DNA from: Pseudomonadota bacterium
GTDB lineage: Bacteria > Pseudomonadota > Gammaproteobacteria > Burkholderiales > Thiobacillaceae
Assembly (NCBI GenBank): GCA_021802595.1
Contig: JAJZRT010000004.1
Location: 1 to 30,532, forward strand
DNA length: 30,532 nucleotides
Direction of reading: 5' to 3'
Shown here: one piece after another, positions 7,110 to 14,914 of the stretch
Position numbering within the stretch: the first letter of the stretch is position 1
How the letters are laid out: every line of letters starts with the position of its first letter
The notes under the pieces: generated by a model
Database searches by the model: none
What the model was told of the DNA's origin: nothing
The model's input: only the letters and a program-made list of their open reading frames with translations
Program-made: the position numbers and the translations under genes

Positions 7110-10100
7110 TCCAGCGTGATCACTTTCAGTGACTCGATGCCGCGGTCGTCGACGATCTTCACCGCGATGCGCCGATGTTCGCCGGGCTCGAAGGGCAAGC
7201 TGACGGTGCCGTGGAACCTCTCCATCAGGGTTTCGTCGAGCTCAGCTTTGATGTCACGCTTGAGCTTGTTCCAGCCGTCCTTGGCGCCGGCCATGGGAAA
7301 GAACACTTGGCGCGGGAACAGGCTGCGCTGATCGTAGTCGGTGTCCAGCATCCAAGCGGCGATCTTGCTCTTGCCGCCCGAGATCAGCTCGCCGCGCGCG
7401 GTGTCGAAGTAGTCGAAGCCGTGCACCTCGACCACATAACGGCCGTCGTCCAGGGACTTCAGGGCAACATCGGGCTGGCCCATCAGCCAGAAGCTCTGGT
7501 TGCTGGCACGGGCCTTCTTGAGATCAGCCGTGAGCAGATCGGTGTTCATCTCGGCCTTGAGCGCCACGATGCCCTTGGTGGCGTCGATGTCCTTGGCGGC
7601 CTCGGGGTCGAACACGAAGGCGCAAAACACGATCATCTTGGGTCGCGGAAACAGCTCGCCGGCCTCGCGCATGGCCAGTTCCACCTGGCGCCGTTCCAAC
7701 GCGGCATACTCGGGGCCAAAGCTCACCACGACGCGCTCGCCGCTGTCGGCTATGGCACCGGTGCAGTGCAGATAGCGCGTGCCGGGCAGCGTCTCCAGTT
7801 CGGCGAATTTCAGCATCTGGCCACCGCGGCCGCGGATGCCGGTTTTCAGCAGCTCGTCGCGCCAGCCGTGCTGGCGGGCCGACTCGCCGGAGCGCGCCAC
7901 GCTGGCATCGGCCTCGCGCGGCGGCACTTCGTCGCCCAGCGCCTGCACCGTGGCAAATGGCACGGCTTCGACCGTGAACGGGCCGGTGATGCGCAGCTTG
8001 TCGCGGTTGATCTGCGGCTGGTCGTACAGCGTCTCCTGGTCCGCATGCGCGGCGATGGACTGGTCCATGCGCCGCTGCATGGCCTGGCGCGCGGTGTGGA
8101 AGGCATCGAACGCAGTGCGCGCGTCCTGCGGCCAGGCGGCGGGGAAGTCGAACGGCACCTCCCACTCCAGCAGCGCGCCGGCGGGCGCGTCCTCGCCCGA
8201 GGGCATTGTGACGGTCTTGCTGGCCGGCGCGGCGAAGTCCATCTTCGCGCCCTTGCGTCCGCCTTCGGTCACCGCAAACGGTGCCAGCGGCTGCGCGCGC
8301 AGTGCCGCGTTCAACTCGCCCAGCGCCTGCTCGATGGCCGAGTGCAGACGCGCGTAGATCTCGTCGATCTCGGGATTGTTGGCAATGGACTTCAGGGTGA
8401 CGTGCGGCACCGTCTTGTAGATGAAGCCCGCCTTCAAGCCCTCGTTGGGATAGCGCAAGTCGTAGTAGTCGTAGCTGGCCGTCATCAGGCGCTGCTTGGC
8501 GAGTGTCACCGCCACGCGCGAGGTGTCGCAGGTGATCCAGCGGCGGCCCCACTTTTCGGCGACGTAGGCCGTGGTGCCGGAGCCGCAGGTCGGATCGAGC
8601 ACCAGATCGCCGGGGTCGGTGGTCATCAGCAGACAGCGTTCGATGACACGCTCGGCCGTCTGGACCACATAGACCAGCTCCTTTCCGATCTGCATCGACT
8701 CCCACCTGTCATCAACAGGCACAACTGGAAAGTCATCCAAATACCGCTTGTAACGAACCGTCGTATCTGCCTGATCAACACGCATTGCTCTCGCTAAGCG
8801 TTCAAGTCCAGAGACTGATGTTTTCCAATGCGAAGTGGGTTTTGGAGCGTATTCACGCCTACGAAACTCAAACCTCTGATCCGAATTTGATTGACCGTCA
8901 GAGATTAGACTGGTAAACTGGAAGGCTTTGCAGCCTTCCGGTTTACCAGAAATTCCAAGCAGCTCAGCTTTTGTTGCTCGCCTAGTTGTTCCGCCAATGA
9001 GCTCAACATAGTCGTAGCGAGTAAACGACTTGTCGCCCTGCATACGCTGCAAGTACAACTGACGATACTTAACCGCGGTTTTGTCACGAGCGTACCAAAT
9101 CAGGAAATCGACAGTCGCACCGAGCAACGTGCCTTCTTGGCTTCCTGTCTTTTGCACTTGAATTGTCGAGCAGTAGTTTTCGACTCCAAAAATGTCATCG
9201 AGCAGTTCTCGCACATGGTGCAGGTTCTCATCCGAGATCTGCACAAACACGCTGCCCGACTCGTGCAGCAGTTCCCACACCAGCAGCAGCCGGTCGCGCA
9301 GGTAGGTGAGGTACGAGTGGATGCCGAGCTCCCAAGTGTCCCGGAAGGCCTTGATCATCTCGGGCTCGACGGTGAGATCTTCGTCCTTGCGGTCCTTCAC
9401 GTCGCGCTTGTTGACGAAAGGCTGAAAGTTGCTGCCGTATTTGATGCCGTAGGGCGGATCGATGTAGATCATCTGCATCTGCCCGGCCATGCCCTCCTTA
9501 GTGAGCAGGCTGTTCATCACCAGCAGGCTGTCGCCGGCGATCAGGCGGTTGGACCAGCCGCGGTCGTGCTTGTAGAACTCGATGGCCTCGCGCAGCGGCA
9601 GCGGCTGCTCGAACCAGGCCTGCAGCCAGTCGTCCTGATGCGGCGCATCGGCAACGCCGGCCTTGCCCGCGCGCAGGCGCTTGCGCAGCGCGGCCAGGAT
9701 GGTGGCCGGGTCGATGCGCTCGTGCACGTGCAGGCTGACGGTGTCCACCGCAAAACTGATGCGCTCGGCCTTGCCGGCCCAGTTGAGGTAAGGCGCGGCG
9801 CGGCGTTTCAGTTCGGCCAGCGCGGCGCGCATAGTGTCGGTGTCGCCGCTGGCCAGGGCATCGTCGATCAGCGCCTCGAGCTCGGCGCGGCCGCTGTCGA
9901 ACTGCAGCGCGGGATCGAGGTGTGGATCGTAGGCCCAGGTGGTCTTGGGCTGGCCGGGGTCGTCGTCGGGTGTGACCAGACCAACCTCGGGGTTGTTGGT
10001 GCGGTGGTCCTTGTGGCGGTAGGCGCTGACTTTCTCCCCGCCCTTGCCGCGCTTGGGACGGGTGGGTTCGCCGGGCTTGCGCGCGGCCAGCGGCAGACCC

Positions 10101-10396
10101 CGCTGCTGCGGCTTGGGCTGCTTGGCGGCTTCGGGCACGGCTTGCGGCTCCAGTGCCAGCGCGCCGGGTTCGACGCTGATGATGCGGCGCACCGAGCCGC
10201 CGCGGCCGCGACCCAGCGCGAGCAGGCCTTGTGCCAGCAAGGCATCGCGCGCGGCAAAGTAAGTCGCCTCGGTAACCTCACTTCCCAGCACCGTGGCGAT
10301 CAACGCGCGCAGCGCCTGGTTGCCGATGCTGCTGCCATCTTCAGGTGTGGCGGCCAGCAGCACGCGCTGGATATCGTCCTGGGTGATTTCGGGCAT
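7106..10396 (-). CDS. mod: Type III DNA methyltransferase, Mod subunit
   Basis: The 1096-aa protein is the adenine-N6 methyltransferase and recognition subunit of the type III system. The beta-class order is visible: catalytic motif IV DPPYG at about residue 313, then the recognition region, then the AdoMet-binding motif DPTCGSG at about residue 601. The N-terminus (about 1-70) looks like a winged helix (TQDDIQRVLLAATPEDGSS), and a Pro/Lys-rich linker follows. The ATG at 10396 is chosen because GGGGAAGGAA lies just upstream; an upstream in-frame start lacks this. The DNA for residues about 402-565 (8700-9190) is much less GC-rich than the rest, consistent with exchange of the target-recognition domain. 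The protein is longer than classical Mod, with a C-terminal extension of about 400 residues. Confidence 0.92.
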   Translation of the reverse strand: MPEITQDDIQRVLLAATPEDGSSIGNQALRALIATVLGSEVTEATYFAARDALLAQGLLALGRGRGGSVRRIISVEPGALALEPQAVPEAAKQPKPQQRGLPLAARKPGEPTRPKRGKGGEKVSAYRHKDHRTNNPEVGLVTPDDDPGQPKTTWAYDPHLDPALQFDSGRAELEALIDDALASGDTDTMRAALAELKRRAAPYLNWAGKAERISFAVDTVSLHVHERIDPATILAALRKRLRAGKAGVADAPHQDDWLQAWFEQPLPLREAIEFYKHDRGWSNRLIAGDSLLVMNSLLTKEGMAGQMQMIYIDPPYGIKYGSNFQPFVNKRDVKDRKDEDLTVEPEMIKAFRDTWELGIHSYLTYLRDRLLLVWELLHESGSVFVQISDENLHHVRELLDDIFGVENYCSTIQVQKTGSQEGTLLGATVDFLIWYARDKTAVKYRQLYLQRMQGDKSFTRYDYVELIGGTTRRATKAELLGISGKPEGCKAFQFTSLISDGQSNSDQRFEFRRREYAPKPTSHWKTSVSGLERLARAMRVDQADTTVRYKRYLDDFPVVPVDDRWESMQIGKELVYVVQTAERVIERCLLMTTDPGDLVLDPTCGSGTTAYVAEKWGRRWITCDTSRVAVTLAKQRLMTASYDYYDLRYPNEGLKAGFIYKTVPHVTLKSIANNPEIDEIYARLHSAIEQALGELNAALRAQPLAPFAVTEGGRKGAKMDFAAPASKTVTMPSGEDAPAGALLEWEVPFDFPAAWPQDARTAFDAFHTARQAMQRRMDQSIAAHADQETLYDQPQINRDKLRITGPFTVEAVPFATVQALGDEVPPREADASVARSGESARQHGWRDELLKTGIRGRGGQMLKFAELETLPGTRYLHCTGAIADSGERVVVSFGPEYAALERRQVELAMREAGELFPRPKMIVFCAFVFDPEAAKDIDATKGIVALKAEMNTDLLTADLKKARASNQSFWLMGQPDVALKSLDDGRYVVEVHGFDYFDTARGELISGGKSKIAAWMLDTDYDQRSLFPRQVFFPMAGAKDGWNKLKRDIKAELDETLMERFHGTVSLPFEPGEHRRIAVKIVDDRGIESLKVITLE

Positions 10397-10528
10397 TGCG
10401 TTCCTTCCCCTTCGTCGCGTCTTGCAGCGGGGCAAGCATAGCGAGCCCGCTATGCGCTTGCCGCGTGGATTGGATCAGCGGCCGCAATAAGCAGCCTCTG
10501 ACCGAACACAGGGATGTGCCGCCCGGGA

Positions 10529-10948
10529 TCAGTCTTCATTGGGCAGCATGATCGTCAGCACCGGCTCGCCCGTGTCTCCCGGGCCGATCACGGCCGCAAG
10601 CATCGTCAGCCGAGGGCGCGTCGCGCGTCCGCCGCGGGGCACCCGATAGAGTGAAAATTGGATGCGCTCGCCGCCGGCGTGGCGAGCAGCGCAACGGAAC
10701 ATCCACAGCACATCGTGCAAGCGCCCGGGGATGTCCTGGTAAGTTTGGCGGCGGCCGTCTTCATCCAGCCAGTCGACACAATCCGCCCACGCGGCACGAG
10801 TCAATGCCACGGGGTGGCGGATGCCCAGCGCGCGCGCCTCGGCGCTGACATCGATCAGTGTGCCGTCGCTGATCGCTTCCGCGCGGGTGTAGGTACTGAT
10901 CGGCTCGCCGAATAGCTCGCGCACGAGGTCGTTGTCTTGATTGTTCAT
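10529..10948 (-). CDS. DUF6573-like island/plasmid protein
   Basis: This 139-aa soluble protein (MNNQDNDLVRELFGEPISTY) resembles small proteins of the DUF6573 kind found on plasmids and integrative elements. Recognisable features are an N-terminal LFGEPISTYTRAEAISDGTL, a DVSAEARALGI segment, and a CVDWLDEDG...DVLWMFR core. GGAGA lies at good spacing before the ATG. It precedes mod by 132 bp and follows the radC-like gene by 30 bp on the same strand, so it is probably co-transcribed with radC. No enzymatic motif is visible and the function is unknown. Confidence 0.75.
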   Translation of the reverse strand: MNNQDNDLVRELFGEPISTYTRAEAISDGTLIDVSAEARALGIRHPVALTRAAWADCVDWLDEDGRRQTYQDIPGRLHDVLWMFRCAARHAGGERIQFSLYRVPRGGRATRPRLTMLAAVIGPGDTGEPVLTIMLPNED

Positions 10949-10978
10949 GGTGTCGTCTCCGGGTGGTCGGGTCGTGGC

Positions 10979-11533
10979 TCACATCAGGCCACGTTGGGAA
11001 AGGCTCGTGACCTTTTCGCCGATCACGAGATGGTCGAGAACGCGCGTTCCGATCAGGTCCAGCGCCTGTTTGAGGGTGTTCGTCAGCGCCACGTCGGCGG
11101 CGCTGGGATCGCTCACGCCCGACGGGTGGTTATGCGCAAAGATCACGGCGGCCGCGTTGTGATGCAGGCAAGCCCGCACGACTTCGCGGGGTGGTACGGA
11201 TGCCCCGTCAATCGTTCCGTGGAACAGCTCTTCAAAGCCTAAAACGCGGTGCCGGTTGTCAAGGAAAAGGCAGCAAAACGCTTCGCTGTCACGGCATGCC
11301 AGACGCACGCGCAGCCATGCGCTTGCATCGCTCGGTTGGCACATGGTTCCGAGTCGCTCGAACCGTTTGCGCAAGATTGCTTCGGCCTGTTCAAGAATTG
11401 CTGCTTCCGCGCCTGACGCGATGCTGTAGCCTGCTGCCTGCTCGTCCCACACCTGCTTGCTGGTGAGACCCTCGATCTTGCCTTGGCCTGTCGCCGCGTC
11501 TGCGGTGGTATTTCGGTTCGTCTGCTTGTTCAT
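10979..11533 (-). CDS. radC: RadC-family JAB-domain protein
   Basis: This 184-aa protein carries the RadC-type JAB/MPN metallo-domain. The metal-binding signature is complete: HNHPSGVSDPSAAD, matching H-x-H-P-x(6)-S-x(2)-D, with VLGFEELFHGTIDGASVPPR upstream containing the conserved acidic region. Mobile elements often carry such a RadC gene; a role in repair is traditionally given but is not established. It is a short form without the N-terminal helix-hairpin-helix of chromosomal RadC; the first 60 residues here are unrelated-looking. A GGAGG ribosome binding site precedes the ATG. It is probably the first gene of a two-gene unit with the DUF6573-like gene. Confidence 0.88.
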   Translation of the reverse strand: MNKQTNRNTTADAATGQGKIEGLTSKQVWDEQAAGYSIASGAEAAILEQAEAILRKRFERLGTMCQPSDASAWLRVRLACRDSEAFCCLFLDNRHRVLGFEELFHGTIDGASVPPREVVRACLHHNAAAVIFAHNHPSGVSDPSAADVALTNTLKQALDLIGTRVLDHLVIGEKVTSLSQRGLM

Positions 11534-11958
11534 GCCGTGCCCTCCGGTTGTGGTGTGCCGATCTGCCTGCTGGAGCCGCCCTCACAGAGGCGTGAGGCGG
11601 CCCCCTGCCGCGCAGCGGCGGTGCAGCGGGCGACGTGACAGACGGCACGGCTGGCGCGGCGCTTGCGCACCGGGGCCAACGAGCGGGGGCGGATCAGCCA
11701 AGGCAGAGCGGCTGCAACCGGAAGGCGATCAAGAACGAACCGGCCGCTGACGCGGCGGGCTGTGACTATGTGCCTGGGTTCTTGCTCAAGGCCGCGCAGC
11801 GGCGGACTTCATCGCTGCGCAACGCGCAGTGATGGCTTATCTCGAAGTTCTGAGTTGATCAACAACGGCAAGATGTCGGCGCAAGGCCGCGCCGGATCGC
11901 GCGCCTCTGTCGAGAACTGTTCACCGTTGATATCTTAATCAGACGTCTGGACGTCCGA
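11534..11958. other. Non-coding stretch with hairpins upstream of radC
   Basis: No convincing gene is visible. Strong stem-loops are present: GCCGCC/GGCGGC arms extended by CTCAC/GTGAG at about 11568-11600, and CATCGCTGCGC/GCGCAGTGATG with an AAC loop at 11813-11837 (one G-T pair). Just before the repeat the palindromes AGACGTCT and GGACGTCC are adjacent (11941-11956). The radC promoter must lie in here, but I cannot point to a convincing -35/-10 pair. Confidence 0.5.
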
Positions 11959-12242
11959 ATGCGTACTCCGTCAAGTCCGCCGCCCATTCCGATCTCAAGC
12001 AGCCACTAGTAACGGTCCCATAGCCATCCGGAACGGATTCAAACCCGCCATGGCTGAGAGCCAAGCACCATCGTCATCGCCGGACGACGCATACGAGCTT
12101 CGAGTTGCGGGTCATGCTGTTGGCGAACGGCGCACTCTCCCTTCGGCCGACCGGCGGCGGCAGGTGGCGCGGCGCGTAGGCTGGATGGCCTGCGGACACC
12201 GCGCACTGGTGTGAGGTCGACTTGAGTGGCACAGTGCGACCC
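11959..12242 (+). repeat. Dispersed repeat, copy 1 (partner at 19670-19993)
   Basis: This non-coding segment aligns with 19670-19993 in the same orientation. Shared blocks include TGCGTAYTCCG at the start, TCAAACCCGCCATGGCTGAG, CGAACGGCGC, and GGCTGGA..GC.TGCGG.CACCG ending in CTTGAGTGGCAC. Copy 1 lacks about 90 bp present in the other copy. Its first part holds three loose iterons of the form TTCCGATCTCAAGCAGCC. It ends 27 bp before a small membrane protein gene. Confidence 0.8.
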
Positions 12243-12269
12243 GGTGCTGACGTTCGATTTGGAGTCTGG

Positions 12270-12521
12270 ATGACCGAGAAACCAAACAAGTATTGGTTCC
12301 CTGCTAAACGCTACGGATGGGGCTGGGGCGTTCCGAGAACTTGGCAGGGCTGGGTTGTCCTTGCTGTTTACGGTGTGGTTCTAGTGGCTGCGGTTCACTT
12401 CCTTCCTCCTGCCCACCATGCGCTGACGTTTGCTGCAGTGATCGTCGTTGCCACGCTTGTCTTGTCGCTGGTGTGTTTACGGAAAGGCGAACCGCCGCGG
12501 TGGCGCTGGGGCAAGCAGTGA
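12270..12521 (+). CDS. Small two-helix membrane protein
   Basis: This 83-aa protein (MTEKPNKYWFPAKRYGWGWG) has an aromatic N-terminus (GWGWGVPRTWQGW) leading into one hydrophobic segment (VVLAVYGVVLVAAVHF) and a second one (HALTFAAVIVVATLVLSLVC), then a short basic tail. Small proteins with this GWGWG..WQGW pattern are common in proteobacteria and have no known function. I chose the ATG at 12270; an upstream in-frame start at 12222 would put part of the gene inside the non-coding repeat. It would sit in the inner membrane. Confidence 0.75.
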   Translation: MTEKPNKYWFPAKRYGWGWGVPRTWQGWVVLAVYGVVLVAAVHFLPPAHHALTFAAVIVVATLVLSLVCLRKGEPPRWRWGKQ

Positions 12522-12658
12522 GCGCCACCCACGCCTCCAACTCGTCTCGTGACGCTTTGGGTGGCAAGCTGCGAGAAGCTGACGGTCATTGTCATCGTTC
12601 TTCATTGAACTGGCCGCGTTAACGGGGTAGAACCCCCGCAGCATTTCTAGAGGCAAAC

Positions 12659-13060
12659 ATGAGCCTGAAAATCCAGTGGCAGGAAGAAGAATCGTCTGGC
12701 TACACGGATGACGTCCCTGATTGGATGCTGGCGAACGAAGGACAGTGGCGTCGCGCATCTCATGCTGTAACAGGTCCCAAGGGGGGCGTGTACCACGCCC
12801 TGTGCAATGTGATGGCGGCTGGCAGGGTGGTGGTGCTTGATTACCGGCCGTATAAGGAGAATGCAAAAGAGTTTTATTTGGGTGTCCTCCGCCTCACGTT
12901 TCGAGATGCAGAGAGGGCGGGAGAGCCCAAGGTCGCCTGGAGGGACAAATCAAGCCGAGTCTTCGAGAAGTTCAAGGCTTTAGTCACGCGTCTGCAACCG
13001 GAAGAATCGCGTAGGCCAATTTCAGAGGAAGAGGTTGGCCGTGCTTCTGAAACCTTTTGA
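12659..13060 (+). CDS. Hypothetical protein paired with HNH nuclease
   Basis: This 133-aa soluble protein (MSLKIQWQEEESSGYTDDVP) is not one I recognise. It is rich in charged residues with a central hydrophobic strand region (GRVVVLDYRPY) and a helical C-terminus. Its 3' end overlaps the HNH nuclease gene by 26 bases, so the two are likely made together. A small hairpin (CGGGGT AGA ACCCC, from 12623) stands about 20 bases before the start. Base composition is less GC-rich than the flanking island genes, suggesting separate acquisition. It might be a partner, inhibitor or specificity subunit of the nuclease; this rests on arrangement only. Confidence 0.7.
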   Translation: MSLKIQWQEEESSGYTDDVPDWMLANEGQWRRASHAVTGPKGGVYHALCNVMAAGRVVVLDYRPYKENAKEFYLGVLRLTFRDAERAGEPKVAWRDKSSRVFEKFKALVTRLQPEESRRPISEEEVGRASETF

Positions 13061-13472
13061 TCCCTCGAACATGGCGGATGCGCGCCAGCGCGTTTTGGCG
13101 TCTTTAGCCGTGCGCCAAGGGCAGCAGAAGTTTCGGAACGCGCTTAAGGCCGCTTATCAAAACACGTGTGCGCTGACGGGATGCTCAGTGGTTGAGGTGC
13201 TTGAGGCAGCTCACATTATCGGTTACCGAGGTAAGCACACGAATCGCGTCCAGAATGGACTGTTACTTCGCGCTGACATACACACGCTCTTCGACATGGG
13301 CCTCATCGGTTTCGATCCAAGCACGTGGACGGTTGTATTGCACCGGCGCATGCAAGATGGCCCATACCGTGAACTCCATGGGTCGACTCCGCGTCTGCCA
13401 AAGAACGAAGGAAAGCGCCCCAACGTTAAAGCCCTGAAGCTGCACTTGAAGTTGTTCGGACTGAGAAAATAG
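13035..13472 (+). CDS. HNH endonuclease
   Basis: The 145-aa protein is a small HNH nuclease. The signature is complete: a CALTGC metal-knuckle-like pair, VLEAAHI with the first catalytic His, NGLLLRADIHTLFD with the Asn and last His, and a C-terminal basic helix (KALKLHLKLFGLRK). A TTG start (13035) preceded by AGAGGAAGAGG, or the GTG at 13041, is favoured over the ATG at 13071 (MADARQRV), which has no ribosome binding site; either gives overlap with the upstream gene. This HNH type is typical of restriction-like and defence nucleases of modest size. The host would need protection by its partner or by DNA modification. Confidence 0.85.
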   Translation: MAVLLKPFDPSNMADARQRVLASLAVRQGQQKFRNALKAAYQNTCALTGCSVVEVLEAAHIIGYRGKHTNRVQNGLLLRADIHTLFDMGLIGFDPSTWTVVLHRRMQDGPYRELHGSTPRLPKNEGKRPNVKALKLHLKLFGLRK

Positions 13473-13718
13473 AGGCGAAGTCGACTTTTTAGGGTTTCAC
13501 CTGTTGGCGCGCGTGAAATATTGACCAACACTGCGCACTGCAAACTGATCAGGGGGTGCGACTCGAACCACCACAAGATTTAAGTCGTTGCGACAAGGTC
13601 AGCTGGTTAGTGTTCGACGCGCACAATCGCAGCAAATTGATCAACTTTAAACGCGCAGCAACACGAAAGACCTAGGGTTCAATCGTGACATTTGACGTAA
13701 CATCAGGGGGTCCTATCA

Positions 13719-14495
13719 ATGAAGGACATGTGGCCATCGCTGTTCCTTGCTGCGCTATCCGGCGGCTTAATAGCAAAGTTACTCGACTACCTCGCTGCGT
13801 GGGTCAAAGCGAGCCGAGGTGAAAAGAAATCCGCAAAAGAACTTGTAGATGCGCACTTAGACCCTCTGTTGAAAGCGGCAGATGCAATTGTTGGAAAAAC
13901 TACGTCCTTAGCGGAGCGCGATTTTTCGCTACTAACGTTCCAAAACAAATCGACTTCTGCGGACGCATTCAATTCAGATCTCATCGGCCTTGCATATCTC
14001 TACGCGAGATTCTGGGGTCGAATAGAGATCCTCGCAGAGGAAAGCTTGGGGATGTCGCTTACGTCAGATAAACGGGGCGCAAAGCTGCAGCAATTTATAG
14101 CTTGCCTGGGCTCACAGCGGATACGTCTCGTCAATCGAACAAACCAGAATGCGATTGGTGAAATAACAACCGAACTGTCGCCTGCCGGCGGGCGAAGGAC
14201 AATTGGAGTTGTCGAGTTCGGGAGGAAAGTTAGCGAAGATTCCTCAGCTAGCGCGTGGTGCAAACCGCTCTTACAGCTTCTCGCAGATGCACACGTAAAA
14301 GCAATTCGACAGCGGCTCCTCGTGTATGGGGTAGTCGTGCATGCTCTCGTGGACACGCTTGACCCAGATCACCAGTCTACACATCCCCGCTCGTCCTACA
14401 CCAACAAGCTGTCAAAGAACTCGAAGCGAGAGATCGAACTCCTCGCGTTTGGTGAGTATTTGAAGAAAGTTGGCGCCGTCAACCAGTACACATAG
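13719..14495 (+). CDS. Hypothetical protein with N-terminal membrane anchor
   Basis: This 258-aa protein begins with a single hydrophobic helix (MWPSLFLAALSGGLIAKLLD) followed by a basic stretch (WVKASRGEKKS) and a long soluble helical domain, so it should be anchored in the inner membrane with the body in the cytoplasm. No motif I can name is present. The gene is clearly less GC-rich than its neighbours (many AA/AT third positions), pointing to a different origin. AGGGGGTCC precedes the ATG. It stands alone between the HNH pair and traI. Membrane-anchored helical proteins are frequent among defence cargo, but that is only a guess here. Confidence 0.75.
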   Translation: MKDMWPSLFLAALSGGLIAKLLDYLAAWVKASRGEKKSAKELVDAHLDPLLKAADAIVGKTTSLAERDFSLLTFQNKSTSADAFNSDLIGLAYLYARFWGRIEILAEESLGMSLTSDKRGAKLQQFIACLGSQRIRLVNRTNQNAIGEITTELSPAGGRRTIGVVEFGRKVSEDSSASAWCKPLLQLLADAHVKAIRQRLLVYGVVVHALVDTLDPDHQSTHPRSSYTNKLSKNSKREIELLAFGEYLKKVGAVNQYT

Positions 14496-14914
14496 CACCC
14501 ATAAAAAGAAGGGTACCCGCCGAACGCACTGCCAAAGCAGCGTTGGGACATTGGGCACCCTTTGCATCTTCAACCTATCATGCTGCGATCAGGGAGGCAA
14601 GCAGCTGCCATCACTGGGCAGTGGGCAGTTGCCGATCAGTTCACTGCAACCGACCGTCAGCCCGCTAGGCGGGCCGCCGTCGGCTGAACTCAGGCGTTGA
14701 CCGACCGCTTCACGGCCGACTGCCGCCGGAGGCGCCGCTGGTGCTGAGCCATCCAAGTGGCAATGTGTGAATGTCTAGCGGAGGGTTTGATAGATGGAGC
14801 CAGCGTTTTCGGTGGAGGTATCCGAGCATACTGGACAGCGGGATTCGAGCATTCCGGGTCGCGGAAATCGCGCAGTGTACGCACCGGATCACTGATCGAC
14901 AAAAAATCTCGCAT
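14496..14914. other. Non-coding stretch downstream of traI with strong hairpin
   Basis: I see no supported gene. A nested hairpin at about 14649-14687 has a perfect GCCCGC TAG GCGGGC core inside outer CCGAC/GTCGG arms and could stop transcription from either side, since the plus-strand gene before it and traI converge here. Part of 14830-14900 (a repetitive run with ATTCCGGG, CGCGGAAATCGCG and GGATCACTGATCG) reminds me of the non-coding arms of IS21-type elements, but no transposase remains are readable. Confidence 0.45.

Noticed and set aside
13550..13575. tRNA-like GTGCGACTCGAACC resembling the att T arm
   Set aside because: Only about 10 bases match the tRNA T loop; there is no acceptor or anticodon part, so a third attachment site is not supported.
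14830..14905. IS21-like element remnant
   Set aside because: The repeated short motifs recall the arms of such elements, but no transposase coding or terminal repeats can be traced.
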